Positions 7,797 through 16,128 of a stretch of DNA of 21,824 nucleotides are shown here, in pieces. This stretch comes from an uncultured Christensenellaceae bacterium (GTDB lineage: Bacteria; Bacillota; Clostridia; Christensenellales; Christensenellaceae): contig CAKTFI010000018.1 of NCBI GenBank assembly GCA_934555865.1, positions 1-21,824 on the forward strand, in the 5' to 3' direction. The first letter of the stretch is position 1. Each line of letters starts with the position of its first letter. The translations under genes and the position numbers were made by a program. The notes under the pieces are model-generated. The model was not told where the DNA came from, searched no databases, and saw nothing but the letters and a program-made list of their open reading frames with translations.

Positions 7797-9746
7797 ATGA
7801 GCAAACCTACATTTTACATCACGACGCCCATCTATTATCCGAGCGATAATCTGCACATCGGCCATGCCTATTGCACCGTGGCGGCGGATGCGATGGCCCG
7901 CTTCAAACGGCAGACAGGCTATGATGTCATGTTTCTCACGGGGACAGACGAACACGGACAAAAAATCGAAAAGAAAGCGGCCGATGCGGGCATGTCGCCC
8001 AAGCAGTATGTAGACCATATTGTCGACGGCGTGCAGAAGCTTTGGAAGCTCATGAACATCTCCAACGACGACTTTATCCGCACGACCGAGCCGCGGCACG
8101 AGAAGGCGGTGCAGAAGATCTTCCAACAGCTCTACGACCAGGGCGACATCTATAAGGGCGAATACGAGGGGTGGTACTGCACCCCGTGCGAGTCCTTCTG
8201 GCTCGACCGGCAGCTGAAGGACGGCAAGTGTCCGGACTGCGGCCGCCCGGTGCAGAAGGCGAAGGAGGAGAGCTATTTCTTCCGCCTGTCCAAATACGCG
8301 CCGCGCATCATCGAGCACATCAAGACGCACCCGGACTTCATCCAGCCGGTTTCGCGCGCGAACGAGATGCTGCAGAACTTCCTGCTCCCGGGGCTCGAAG
8401 ACCTCGCCGTTTCGCGGACCTCGTTTTCGTGGGGCATCCCGGTGCCGTTTGACGAAAAGCATGTCATCTATGTCTGGATCGACGCGCTCACGAACTATAT
8501 CACCGCGCTCGGCTATGACAGCGAGGACGACAGCAAGTACCAAAAGTATTGGCCGGCGGACATCCACCTCGTGGGCAAGGAGATCATCCGCTTCCACACC
8601 ATCATCTGGCCGGCGATGCTCATGGCGCTCGGGCTGCCGCTGCCGAAGCAGGTATACGGCCACGGCTGGGTCGTGCTGGACGGCGGCAAGATGAGCAAGT
8701 CCAAGGGCAATGTGGTCGACCCGGTCATGCTGGCTGAGCGCTACGGCGTGGACGCGCTGCGGTACTTCCTGCTGCGCGACATGCCGCTTGGGCAGGACAG
8801 CCTGTTTTCCAACGAGATTCTCATCAACCGCATCAATTCCGACCTTGCAAACGACCTCGGCAACCTGCTTTCCCGAAGCCTTAGTATGGCGGAAAAGTAC
8901 TTCGGCGGCGTGGTGCCCGCCCCGGGCGCAGAGGTCCCGGCGGAGGACGAACCGATCCTGTCGCTCGCACGGGCGCTGCCGGGTGAATTGGAGGCGCGCA
9001 TGAACGGGCTTCGGCTCGCGGACGCGCTGGCGCTCATCTTCGAATACACGGGCGCGCTCAACAAGTATATCGATGTGACGGCGCCGTGGATCCTCGCGAA
9101 GGACGAGGAAACGAAGCCGCGCCTCGCGACGGTGATCTACAACCTGCTGGAGGGCTTGCGCATCGTGGGTGTCGCGCTGTCGAGCTTCCTGCCCGAGACG
9201 GCGGAGGCCATGCGAACTCAGCTCGGCGTGCCGGAGGAGGCCTACACCTGGCAGAGCATCCTCTCCTACGGCGGCCTGCCGGTGGGCACGGTGCTTCGGA
9301 AGGGTGCGGCGCTCTTCCCGCGCATCGATGTGAAAAAGGAATTGGCGGAGCTTTCTGAGATCGAGGCAGCGGCCAAGGCGGCGGCCGAGGCGGCGAACAA
9401 GCCCGCGATGCTGCCCGTAAAGCCGGAGGTCACGATTGACGAGGTGGACAAGCTCGACCTGCGCACGGCCAAGGTGATCGCGGCCGAGGAGGTCAAAAAG
9501 AGCGACAAGCTTTTAAAGCTCACTCTGCAGATGGGCGACGAGCAGCGCACGATCGTCTCTGGCATCCGCCCCAAGTATTCGGCGGAGCAGATGGTCGGGC
9601 GGACGATTGTCATCGTCGCGAACCTGAAGCCGGCGAAGATCCGCGGCGTCGAGTCGCAGGGCATGATCCTCGCGGTGGGCGACGAGGGCGTGGACGCGCT
9701 GCTCTCGACGGATGTGCCGGTGGAAAGCGGCGTGAGCGTGCACTGA
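7797..9746 (+). CDS. metG: Methionyl-tRNA synthetase
   Basis: Charges tRNA-Met with methionine. The 649-residue protein has the class I signatures HIGH (20-23) and KMSKS (298-302). A zinc knuckle is formed by C128, C131, C145 and C148. After an Ala-rich linker there is a C-terminal tRNA-binding (Trbp111-like) domain, about residues 548-649, starting near LDLRTAKV. This is the usual bacterial long form. AAAGGAGGG lies just before the ATG at 7797; the frame is open upstream but that part overlaps the promoter and spmB. The stop overlaps the tatD start by one base. Confidence 0.97.
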   Translation: MSKPTFYITTPIYYPSDNLHIGHAYCTVAADAMARFKRQTGYDVMFLTGTDEHGQKIEKKAADAGMSPKQYVDHIVDGVQKLWKLMNISNDDFIRTTEPRHEKAVQKIFQQLYDQGDIYKGEYEGWYCTPCESFWLDRQLKDGKCPDCGRPVQKAKEESYFFRLSKYAPRIIEHIKTHPDFIQPVSRANEMLQNFLLPGLEDLAVSRTSFSWGIPVPFDEKHVIYVWIDALTNYITALGYDSEDDSKYQKYWPADIHLVGKEIIRFHTIIWPAMLMALGLPLPKQVYGHGWVVLDGGKMSKSKGNVVDPVMLAERYGVDALRYFLLRDMPLGQDSLFSNEILINRINSDLANDLGNLLSRSLSMAEKYFGGVVPAPGAEVPAEDEPILSLARALPGELEARMNGLRLADALALIFEYTGALNKYIDVTAPWILAKDEETKPRLATVIYNLLEGLRIVGVALSSFLPETAEAMRTQLGVPEEAYTWQSILSYGGLPVGTVLRKGAALFPRIDVKKELAELSEIEAAAKAAAEAANKPAMLPVKPEVTIDEVDKLDLRTAKVIAAEEVKKSDKLLKLTLQMGDEQRTIVSGIRPKYSAEQMVGRTIVIVANLKPAKIRGVESQGMILAVGDEGVDALLSTDVPVESGVSVH

Positions 9747-10525
9747 TGCGGCTCATCGATTCGCACGCGCACCTCTTGTCGGCGGCGTTTGACGACGACC
9801 GGGCGGCGGTGCTGGCCGCGCTTTCCCTGGAAATGGAGGCGGTCGTGGAATGCGCCTCCGCGCCGGAGGACTTTCCGCGCATCCGGGAGCTCACACAGGC
9901 ATGGCCGTTCCTATACGGTGCGGTGGGCGTGCATCCGGAGGAAATTGACCGCTGGGACGCCGCTGCGGCGGAAACGGTGGCCGCGGCGCTGGCGGGCGAG
10001 GGAATCGTCGCGGTGGGCGAAGTGGGCTTGGATTACCACTGGGCGCCCGAGACGGCGGCAAGGCAGAAGGAGGCGCTGGCCGTGCAGATCGAGCTGGCGC
10101 GGCAGGCGGACAAGCCGGTGATTTTGCACAATCGCGAGGCGACGGCGGACCTGTACGACCTCCTGCGCGCGCACAGGGGCGTGCGGGGCGTGGTGCACTG
10201 CTTTTCGGACGGCGTGGAGGTCGCCCGGCAGGCGCTGGACCTCGGGTACTACCTCGGCATCGGCGGCGTGCTGACCTTCAAAAAGCCGGGCCCCGTGCGC
10301 GAGGCGGCGGCCTATGCGCCGTTGGACCGCATTCTGCTGGAGACGGACTGCCCCTACCTCGCGCCCGTCCCCAACCGCGGTAAGCGCAACCGGCCGGACT
10401 ATGTGCGGTATACGGCGGCGGTGCTGGCGGAGATCCGCGGCATCCCGGCGGAGGAGGTCATCCGCGCGGTCAACGCCAATGCGCGGCGGCTGTTTGCCCT
10501 GCCGGAGGCGGCGGAGGATCGATAA
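9746..10525 (+). CDS. tatD: TatD-family metal-dependent DNase
   Basis: A TIM-barrel metal hydrolase of 259 residues; family members have 3'-5' DNase activity. Metal-ligand positions are all present: H7 and H9 in DSHAHL, E92 in GEVGLDY, H128 in ILHNREA, H151 in VVHCFSDG and D201 in LETDCPYLAP. The ATG shares one base with the metG stop (TGATG), so translation is coupled, as in B. subtilis metS-yabD. A terminator follows. Confidence 0.95.
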   Translation: MRLIDSHAHLLSAAFDDDRAAVLAALSLEMEAVVECASAPEDFPRIRELTQAWPFLYGAVGVHPEEIDRWDAAAAETVAAALAGEGIVAVGEVGLDYHWAPETAARQKEALAVQIELARQADKPVILHNREATADLYDLLRAHRGVRGVVHCFSDGVEVARQALDLGYYLGIGGVLTFKKPGPVREAAAYAPLDRILLETDCPYLAPVPNRGKRNRPDYVRYTAAVLAEIRGIPAEEVIRAVNANARRLFALPEAAEDR

Positions 10526-10535
10526 AGCGAAAAAC

Positions 10536-10569
10536 AAAAACGGAACCTTCAAAAAGGTTCCGTTTTTTG
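10536..10569. terminator. Bidirectional terminator behind tatD
   Basis: CGGAACCTT (10541-10549) pairs with AAGGTTCCG, flanked by A-rich and T-rich runs. It serves tatD (+) and could also stop the minus-strand DUF819 transcript, which ends at 10720. Confidence 0.9.
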
Positions 10570-10719
10570 TAGCACGAAAAGCCACGATGGAAATGCCTTG
10601 AGAAAGGTGGGGCGGCAGGCGGGCGAGGGGGAAAACCTTTTCGCTGGCGTTCTGTCAGGGTATTCCAATTGGGAAGAAATCCCGCTGGTGGGTCGATCGT
10701 ATCTTTATGCCGTTCCATG

Positions 10720-11874
10720 TTAGCCCAATAGCCGCATGAGCGCGTAGGCCGCAAAGCCCGCGTAGTTGGCGACGACAAAGCCGAAGATGGAAAAGAGCAG
10801 CCCTACGGCGATGACATCGCGGTTCTTCATGAACTGCGCGAGCGGCGGGATGAACGCGGGGCTGAAGATGGCGGCGGCCGAGGTGATGAGCGCCGTGTCG
10901 GCGTCGATGCGGAACAGGCGGCACAGCAGGAGGTGCAGCACGGCCGCGGCGAGCTGGATGAACAGCATGAGGAGCATGAGGTCGACCGGGCCGGCCTCGG
11001 CATCCGGCGACAGGTGGAACATCGCGCCGATGGCCACGCAGAACATGTCGATCAGGTATTGCCCGGTGGCGTAGGAGCCGCTGCTCTGCCGGACGCGCGG
11101 GATGAACGAGCAGGCGATGGACAGGCTCGTGATGCACAGCATCTCGAGCACAGCGTCCTTGGTGTTGCCCGTGCAGAGGTAGGAAATGCCCATGGAGGCG
11201 AGCACGATGCCGACGGCCAGCGCGATCATGGGCAGGCGCTCGCGCAGCAGGGAGAGGCGGAAGCGCTGCATTCCGGCGTGCATGGTATCTGCCAGGTCCT
11301 GTTCCGCGGCGGAGGCGTCGCTTTTCTGGTATTGGGGCAAGAAACGCCGCGCGAGCGGCGGGAGGACGAGCGCCGCAATGCCGAGATAGACCGTCCCCGC
11401 GACGATGTAGGCCGTGTTGAGCAGCGTGAGCGTGTCGCCCGGCAGCCCCACGGCATTGCCCACCGCGGCCATGTTCACGAGCCCGCCCACGAACAGCCCG
11501 GTTAGGCTGGCGTCGATGGCGGCGGAATCCGCTCCGATGCAGGAAGAAAACAGCAGGTGCGCACCCACGCTGACCGCGACGACGCAGACGCAGATGAGCA
11601 CGAACGACCGCACGGCGGGCTTGGCGAGGTGCCGCATGGCGCGAAAGTCCAGGCTGAACAGCAAGAACGGGATGGCGAGGCTCACGCAGGCGTCGGAAAT
11701 GCGCGAGGCGGGCGCGGAATCCGGGAGCACGAAGGAGAGGGCGATGCCGCCGGTAAAGCAGAGCAGCGACGGCCCCAAAAAACCCAGCGGGCGGAAGCGC
11801 GCGCACAGCCGGTAGGCCAACCACGGCAGCAGCGCAATGAGCGCAAGGGAAAGAAGAAAATGCCAGATATTCAT
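10720..11874 (-). CDS. DUF819-family integral membrane protein
   Basis: A 384-residue, very hydrophobic protein with about ten predicted membrane segments and a charged loop near residues 170-200 (QYQKSDASAAEQD). It resembles the DUF819/YjcL family of permease-like proteins, visible in blocks such as FLLFSLDFRAMRHL, GLFVGGLVNMAAVGNAVGLPGD, and MFHLSPDAEAGPVDLMLLMLFIQ. The substrate is unknown; function has not been firmly set for the family. AAGGCGG lies a few bases before the ATG at 11874, and a good promoter lies 40-70 bases upstream. It is transcribed alone, facing tatD. Confidence 0.85.
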   Translation of the reverse strand: MNIWHFLLSLALIALLPWLAYRLCARFRPLGFLGPSLLCFTGGIALSFVLPDSAPASRISDACVSLAIPFLLFSLDFRAMRHLAKPAVRSFVLICVCVVAVSVGAHLLFSSCIGADSAAIDASLTGLFVGGLVNMAAVGNAVGLPGDTLTLLNTAYIVAGTVYLGIAALVLPPLARRFLPQYQKSDASAAEQDLADTMHAGMQRFRLSLLRERLPMIALAVGIVLASMGISYLCTGNTKDAVLEMLCITSLSIACSFIPRVRQSSGSYATGQYLIDMFCVAIGAMFHLSPDAEAGPVDLMLLMLFIQLAAAVLHLLLCRLFRIDADTALITSAAAIFSPAFIPPLAQFMKNRDVIAVGLLFSIFGFVVANYAGFAAYALMRLLG

Positions 11875-11915
11875 AGAAAACCGCCTTCGAAAAAATTCCT
11901 TCCTGGTATCCTATT

Positions 11916-11944
11916 ATTATATAGAAAGAATGCGCGCGGTGCAA
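11916..11944 (-). promoter_or_regulatory. Promoter for the DUF819 gene
   Basis: On the minus strand, TTGCAC (11944-11939), a 17-bp spacer and a perfect TATAAT (11921-11916), about 41 bases before the start codon. Confidence 0.75.
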
Positions 11945-12175
11945 ATAAAAACGAACGGCGGAGGGGGCGAAACGGCGCTTGCCAATGGCAGAAACGGGCG
12001 GAGAGCGACTGCCGATAGGGAACGGCAGAAAGGGTGCAGAGGAATGGGCCACAGGCGAGGCGGTCGGGACGGGCAGCCGATGGGGAAGGGGCGTCATTGC
12101 GGATGTGGTCTTAGGCGAAACAAGGCAAGAGAGCGCCTGCTGCCCCCGGCCGCGAGGGAAAATTTGCAAAAGACC

Positions 12176-12206
12176 TTGACCTAAACCAAGCTTTAGGATA
12201 TATACT
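12176..12206 (+). promoter_or_regulatory. MerR-type promoter with inner dyad, for the AEC transporter
   Basis: TTGACC (12176-12181), a 19-bp spacer and TATACT (12201-12206). The stretched spacer contains a perfect dyad, CCTAAA and TTTAGG around six bases (12180-12197). A 19-20 bp spacer with a dyad starting at the -35 is the hallmark of promoters activated by MerR-family regulators such as CueR. A 17-bp reading with TATATA (12199-12204) is also possible. Confidence 0.65.
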
Positions 12207-12304
12207 TAAAAAGAAAATCGGCGGGCGGATGGAAAACGTGCCGAGCCAAAAAGTGTGAAACCGCGTATCGCGGCGGCATAAATTTTTATCATATGAGGAT
12301 TTGT

Positions 12305-13240
12305 ATGGAAACGGTATGGAAGATCTTAGAGCTGGTGCTGCCAGTATTGGTCATGATTTTCATCGGGCAGCTGTGCAAGCTGCGCGGGTCGATCTCGCAG
12401 GAGACGGTGAACGGCATGAAGAACCTGATCTGCAACTACTTTTTGCCGATCACGCTGTTCTATTCGCTCGCCACGGTGGAGCTCTCGGTGCAGATGCTGC
12501 TCATCCTGCTGGTCGGGCTGGTCATGAATTCGACGGCGTTCGGGCTGGGATTCCTGTTCAAACGGCTGTTTCGGATCGACAATCGCTACTTCCCCTACCT
12601 GCTCGCAGGCTATGAGGTGGGGCTTTTGGGCATGGCGCTGTTCCCGCTGCTCTATGGACAAGAGGGGCTTGGCTACCTCGCGTCGCTGGACCTCGCAAAC
12701 TGCTTTTTCTTCTTCTTCATCCTGCTCCCCTCCATGCAGGCCAGCGGCGGGGCGCAGAAGCAGAGCTTTGCGGACAAGATGAAGTCCATCCTGCGCGTGC
12801 CCTCGGTCATCGGGTGCATTTTGGGCGTCCTCTTAAATGCGACGGGCGTCGCGGGGTGGGTGTTTTCCTCGGCGCTCGGGCCGACGGTCAAGGCGGCCAT
12901 CTCGCTTGCGACGCAGGCGTCCACGCCGCTTGTGCTCATCGTCGTGGGATATGGATTGTCGTTCAACAAAAAGATCATGGGCATGGTGCTAAAGACCTGC
13001 TCGCTGCGCGTGGTGGGCATGGCGATCGTGTGCGGCGTGTCGCTTGCGCTGTTCCGCCTGCTCGGCGTTTCGAGCCCGCTTGCGGCCTATGCGTCCATCT
13101 TCATGTGCTCGCTGTCCGCGCCGTATGCCTGTTCCATGTACGCAACGGACGAGACGCAGCAGGAATACATCAGCACGCAGCTGAGCCTGTATGTGGTGGT
13201 GACGATTTTGGTATTCACGCTCTTAAGCATCTTTGGATGA
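12305..13240 (+). CDS. AEC (auxin efflux carrier) family transporter
   Basis: A membrane carrier of 311 residues with about ten membrane segments arranged as two five-helix halves, as in the AEC/Mem_trans family, whose bacterial members move organic acids or unknown solutes. Recognisable parts are the N-terminal LPVLVMIFIGQLCKLRG, NYFLPITLFYSLA and the second-half STPLVLIVVGYGLSF. The ATG at 12305 is chosen because GAGGA lies about six bases before it; an in-frame ATG at 12293 has no such site. The flavodoxin gene follows after 39 bases on the same strand, so they are likely co-transcribed from the MerR-type promoter. Substrate unknown. Confidence 0.85.
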   Translation: METVWKILELVLPVLVMIFIGQLCKLRGSISQETVNGMKNLICNYFLPITLFYSLATVELSVQMLLILLVGLVMNSTAFGLGFLFKRLFRIDNRYFPYLLAGYEVGLLGMALFPLLYGQEGLGYLASLDLANCFFFFFILLPSMQASGGAQKQSFADKMKSILRVPSVIGCILGVLLNATGVAGWVFSSALGPTVKAAISLATQASTPLVLIVVGYGLSFNKKIMGMVLKTCSLRVVGMAIVCGVSLALFRLLGVSSPLAAYASIFMCSLSAPYACSMYATDETQQEYISTQLSLYVVVTILVFTLLSIFG

Positions 13241-13279
13241 GGGAGCGGTATACAGGAATAGAAAATGGAGGGAAAGAGT

Positions 13280-13756
13280 ATGGCAAAGAAATTGGTGGCG
13301 TATTTTACGGCCAGCGGCGGCGGGGTGACGCGGCGCGCGGCGGAGGCTCTTGCGGCGGCGGCGGGTGCGGATCTCGTGGAAATCGCGCCGGTGGAGGCAT
13401 ACACGGCGGAGGATCTCGACTGGAGGGACGAACACAGCCGCAGCAGCCTGGAACACAAGGACGCGGCCTCGCGCCCGGCGATCCGGCAGGCGGCGAATAC
13501 GGACGGGTATGACACGATCTTTGTTGGCTTCCCGATCTGGTGGTACACCGCGCCGCAGATCATCCGGACCTACCTCGAGAGCGGCGATTTTGCGGGCAAG
13601 ACGGTCGTGCCCTTCGCGACCTCGGGCGGCAGCGGACTCGGCGGCACGGTGGAGGACCTCCGGCCGAGCGCGCCGGCGGCGAATTGGAAGCCGGGCCGGA
13701 TGCTGAACGGCCGCCTGGACGCGGCAGAGCTCAAGGCATGGGCGGAGGAACAATAA
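13280..13756 (+). CDS. Flavodoxin family protein
   Basis: A 158-residue single-domain FMN-binding flavodoxin (the Flavodoxin_4-like group). The N-terminal strand and phosphate loop read LVAYFTASGGGVTRRAAEAL, somewhat unlike the usual S/T-x-T-G-N-T loop. The FPIWWYTAPQIIRTYLE block around residue 80 and the PFATSGGSGLGGT block around residue 113 are typical. The ATG at 13280 has GGAGGG seven bases before it; the in-frame ATG at 13265 overlaps that site and is rejected. It probably shares a transcript with the AEC transporter gene, ended by a hairpin. The redox partner is unknown. Confidence 0.88.
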   Translation: MAKKLVAYFTASGGGVTRRAAEALAAAAGADLVEIAPVEAYTAEDLDWRDEHSRSSLEHKDAASRPAIRQAANTDGYDTIFVGFPIWWYTAPQIIRTYLESGDFAGKTVVPFATSGGSGLGGTVEDLRPSAPAANWKPGRMLNGRLDAAELKAWAEEQ

Positions 13757-13764
13757 CGGCGGAA

Positions 13765-13799
13765 GGCGTCGGCGGGCGAAAGCCCCCGGCGCTTTTTTT
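13765..13799 (+). terminator. Terminator behind the flavodoxin gene
   Basis: An imperfect GC-rich stem, GCGTCGGCGGGC with GCCCCCGGCGC around a GAAA loop, followed by seven T. Confidence 0.85.
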
Positions 13800-13849
13800 A
13801 GCGCAGCCGGAAAATTCCCCAAATGCGCTGCGCCATGCGCGCGAAAATC

Positions 13850-13858
13850 TGCTATAAT
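13850..13858 (+). promoter_or_regulatory. Extended -10 promoter for the PRTase-MATE pair
   Basis: TGCTATAAT gives a perfect -10 (13853-13858) with the TG extension (13850-13851). No good -35 hexamer is seen at 17-18 bp, which fits an extended -10 promoter. It lies about 55 bases before the next gene. Confidence 0.6.
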
Positions 13859-13913
13859 AAAAGGGAATTGTAAAATGCATGTAAAATTTGAAATGAGTAA
13901 GGAGGAACCCCTC

Positions 13914-14435
13914 ATGGATCAATTGCAACAACGGATCGCGGCGCTGCTGCCGCGGGATTCCATCGGACGGCGGGACCTGCTCCCGGTGCTGTCCGACCGG
14001 GCGCTTTCGGGGGAGATCGCGAAAAAACTGGTTGCGCCGTTTGCGGGCAAGGCAGAGGTCGTCGTCGCGCCGGAGGCGCTCGGATGGCTGCTCGGCGAAA
14101 AGATCGCGCAGGAGCTGGATCTGCCGCTCGTGCCGCTGCGCAAGGGCGAAAAGCTCCCCTATGCGAGCGAGGACCTGTACCGCGTGGCGTTTATGGACTA
14201 CTCCGGGCACCGGAAGTCACTCGAGACGGCCAAGAGCGCGCCGCTTACGGGCAAGCGGGTGCTCATCGTGGACGAATGGATCGAGACGGGCGCGCAGATC
14301 ATGGCGGTCATGGCGCTTCTGAAAAAGTTCGGCGCAGAGGTCGCGGGCATTGCGGCGATCGGCGTGAACCGGGGCCCGCGCACGGACGCCTGGACGGAGG
14401 CGGGGCTGCTTACCTGCATCGGCAGAGATTTTTGA
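13914..14435 (+). CDS. Phosphoribosyltransferase-like protein
   Basis: A 173-residue protein of the type I phosphoribosyltransferase fold. The PRPP-binding signature reads VLIVDEWIETGAQ (D120 to G126), close to the VDD..ATGGT motif of adenine phosphoribosyltransferase, but with E121 and W122 in the acidic pair. Upstream are a conserved substrate-side segment (VVVAPEALGWLLGEKIAQEL) and the PLRKGEKLP flap. Whether it salvages a purine, or has another role, cannot be said. The ATG at 13914 has AAGGAGGA seven bases before it. The MATE gene follows after 39 bases with no terminator, so they form an operon. Confidence 0.82.
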   Translation: MDQLQQRIAALLPRDSIGRRDLLPVLSDRALSGEIAKKLVAPFAGKAEVVVAPEALGWLLGEKIAQELDLPLVPLRKGEKLPYASEDLYRVAFMDYSGHRKSLETAKSAPLTGKRVLIVDEWIETGAQIMAVMALLKKFGAEVAGIAAIGVNRGPRTDAWTEAGLLTCIGRDF

Positions 14436-14474
14436 GAGAGTTGGGAAGGGGAAAGGAATTAAGGGGGGATTTTT

Positions 14475-15938
14475 TTGGAGGAAACGCAAACAAAAACGAG
14501 AAAAGACAGCATGCAGAACCGGATCGGGCAGGATTTTTCGCTCTGGCAGCTTATCCGCTTTGCCTTTCCGGCAATTCTGACGAACCTATGCACGCAGCTG
14601 TTCCGGTCGATGGACGACGGCTTGTTTGTGAGCCGCTATGTGGGCGAACGGGCGCTGTCGTCGATTAGCCTGCTCTCGCCCGTGAACAGCGTCATCATGG
14701 CGTTTGCGCAATTGTTCGCCATCGGCGCGAGCACGCTTTCCGCGCAGTGCATGGGGCGGCATGACCAAAAGGAGGCGAAGCGCATCTTCACGCGCATCTG
14801 CATCGTCGCGGTGACGGTGGGCGCAATCTTTGCCGTTCTCCTAAACCTGTTCTGCGACCCAATCTGCCGCTTCCTCGGGGCGGATGAGGAGCTCATCGCC
14901 AATTCGCGCATCTTTGTGCGTATCGTGTTTACGGATACGCCGGTCAATCTGCTGATTGCCGTGTTCGGAGCGTATTATTCGACGGCCGGCAAGCCGCAGA
15001 TGGGCCTGTTTTGCTCCATCCTGAGCGGCGCGGTCAACATCGTGTTCGACATCCTGTTCATCGCGGTGTGGCAATGGGGGGTCGTGGGCTCCAGCCTGTC
15101 CACGGTGCTCGGCGAAGTGGCTGTGTGCATCGCGGGGCTGTGCTTTTTCTTCGGCGGCAAGCACGAGATCCACTTTATAAAGCCGGGCAGGAACTATTGG
15201 GGTACCGTGCAGGCGGCGTGGAAGTCCGGCTTTTCGCAGTTCATCAACAGCATTTCCTTTAGCCTCGTGAATTTTGTCACGAACAAGACGCTGCTGTCCA
15301 TCCTGGGGGCGGACGGCATCGCGGCCAACACGATCATCAGCGACCTGCGCATCGTGCTCAATGCGGCGTTTGTAGGCTATGTGACCTGCGTGGGGCCGGT
15401 CATCGCGTATAATTACGGGAGCCGCGACAAAGTGCGATTAAAACGCATCCTGGGCTATAATTTGCGGGTGTGGTTCTTTGGCACCATCGCCGTGACCATT
15501 TTGGGCGAATTGCTCCGCGGGCCGCTCATCTCCATCTTTTTTGGGGCGAACACCTCGCCGCACCTATATGACATGACCTACCTCGGGCTCACCATCGAAT
15601 TTTGCAGCTGTATGTTCACCTGCGGGTGCATCTTCGTCATGCGCATGTTCGTGGCGCTGGGCAACCCCAAGACGGCGTCTGTGTTGACGCTGAGCCGCAA
15701 CTTCGTCATCCGCCTCGGCATGATGCTGCTGCTCCCGTGGGCGCTCGGGGAATTGGGCGTGTGGCTCGCGATTCCCGTGAGCGAACTGTTGTCCTTCCTC
15801 GTCGCGGCGGTGCTCGTCATCCGCAACGCGGATAATTACGGATACGGCAAGAGCGGCTTGGCTTTGCGCATGCAGGGCGAGATGAGCGAGGAGGAGCTGC
15901 AAGAGATCATGGAAGCCGCGGGCGAGGACGAGGAATAA
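14475..15938 (+). CDS. MATE family efflux transporter
   Basis: A 487-residue membrane exporter of the multidrug and toxin extrusion family, normally driven by Na+ or H+. It has about twelve membrane segments in two MatE halves; blocks such as GERALSSISLLSPVNSVIMAF and GAYYSTAGKPQMGLFCSILSGAVNIVFDILFI are typical. A TTG at 14475 is the likely start: GGGGGG lies six bases before it, and translation then opens MEET, the same as the second MATE protein at 21699. The ATG at 14511 has no ribosome binding site. A shared terminator follows, facing the penicillin-binding protein gene. Substrates unknown. Confidence 0.92.
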   Translation: MEETQTKTRKDSMQNRIGQDFSLWQLIRFAFPAILTNLCTQLFRSMDDGLFVSRYVGERALSSISLLSPVNSVIMAFAQLFAIGASTLSAQCMGRHDQKEAKRIFTRICIVAVTVGAIFAVLLNLFCDPICRFLGADEELIANSRIFVRIVFTDTPVNLLIAVFGAYYSTAGKPQMGLFCSILSGAVNIVFDILFIAVWQWGVVGSSLSTVLGEVAVCIAGLCFFFGGKHEIHFIKPGRNYWGTVQAAWKSGFSQFINSISFSLVNFVTNKTLLSILGADGIAANTIISDLRIVLNAAFVGYVTCVGPVIAYNYGSRDKVRLKRILGYNLRVWFFGTIAVTILGELLRGPLISIFFGANTSPHLYDMTYLGLTIEFCSCMFTCGCIFVMRMFVALGNPKTASVLTLSRNFVIRLGMMLLLPWALGELGVWLAIPVSELLSFLVAAVLVIRNADNYGYGKSGLALRMQGEMSEEELQEIMEAAGEDEE

Positions 15939-16017
15939 AGTCCCGCTGAAGCCGCGCCCGACGGCAGGCATGGTCAAAGACGAAAGCGTGCGGAAAAACC
16001 AAAGCATCAAAGGCAAC

Positions 16018-16053
16018 AAAAAAGAGACTACGACCGGGTAGCCTCTTTTTTTT
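16018..16053. terminator. Bidirectional terminator between MATE and PBP genes
   Basis: AAAAAGAG-A-CTA pairs with TAG-C-CTCTTTTT with one mismatch around an 8-base loop, with A-run on one side and T-run on the other. It can stop both converging transcripts. Confidence 0.85.
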
Positions 16054-16128
16054 GTGCGGAAGGAAGGATGCTGTGGCTCGATGCCGGGCAAGCGGGGCGC
16101 TGCCTGATCGAGAAAGCGGTTTGCCGCT

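Larger units (their letters stand above)
11875..12304. other. Divergent intergenic region, DUF819 / AEC transporter
   Basis: About 430 bases with no gene. The left end holds the DUF819 promoter; the right end holds the MerR-type promoter at 12176-12206 and a ~100-base leader with a small hairpin CCGCG-tat-CGCGG (12261-12273). The middle is purine-rich, GC-rich DNA with a small dyad CTGCCG/CGGCAG (12009-12028). I see nothing further in it. Confidence 0.6.

Noticed and set aside
10655..12169. 504-codon minus-strand frame overlapping the DUF819 gene
   Set aside because: Out-of-frame shadow with His/Arg/Ala-rich translation; the DUF819 reading gives a sensible membrane protein with a promoter and ribosome binding site.
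11945..12175. Short dyads (11980-11990, 12009-12028) as regulator sites
   Set aside because: They are short, unpaired with any promoter element, and expected by chance in GC-rich DNA.
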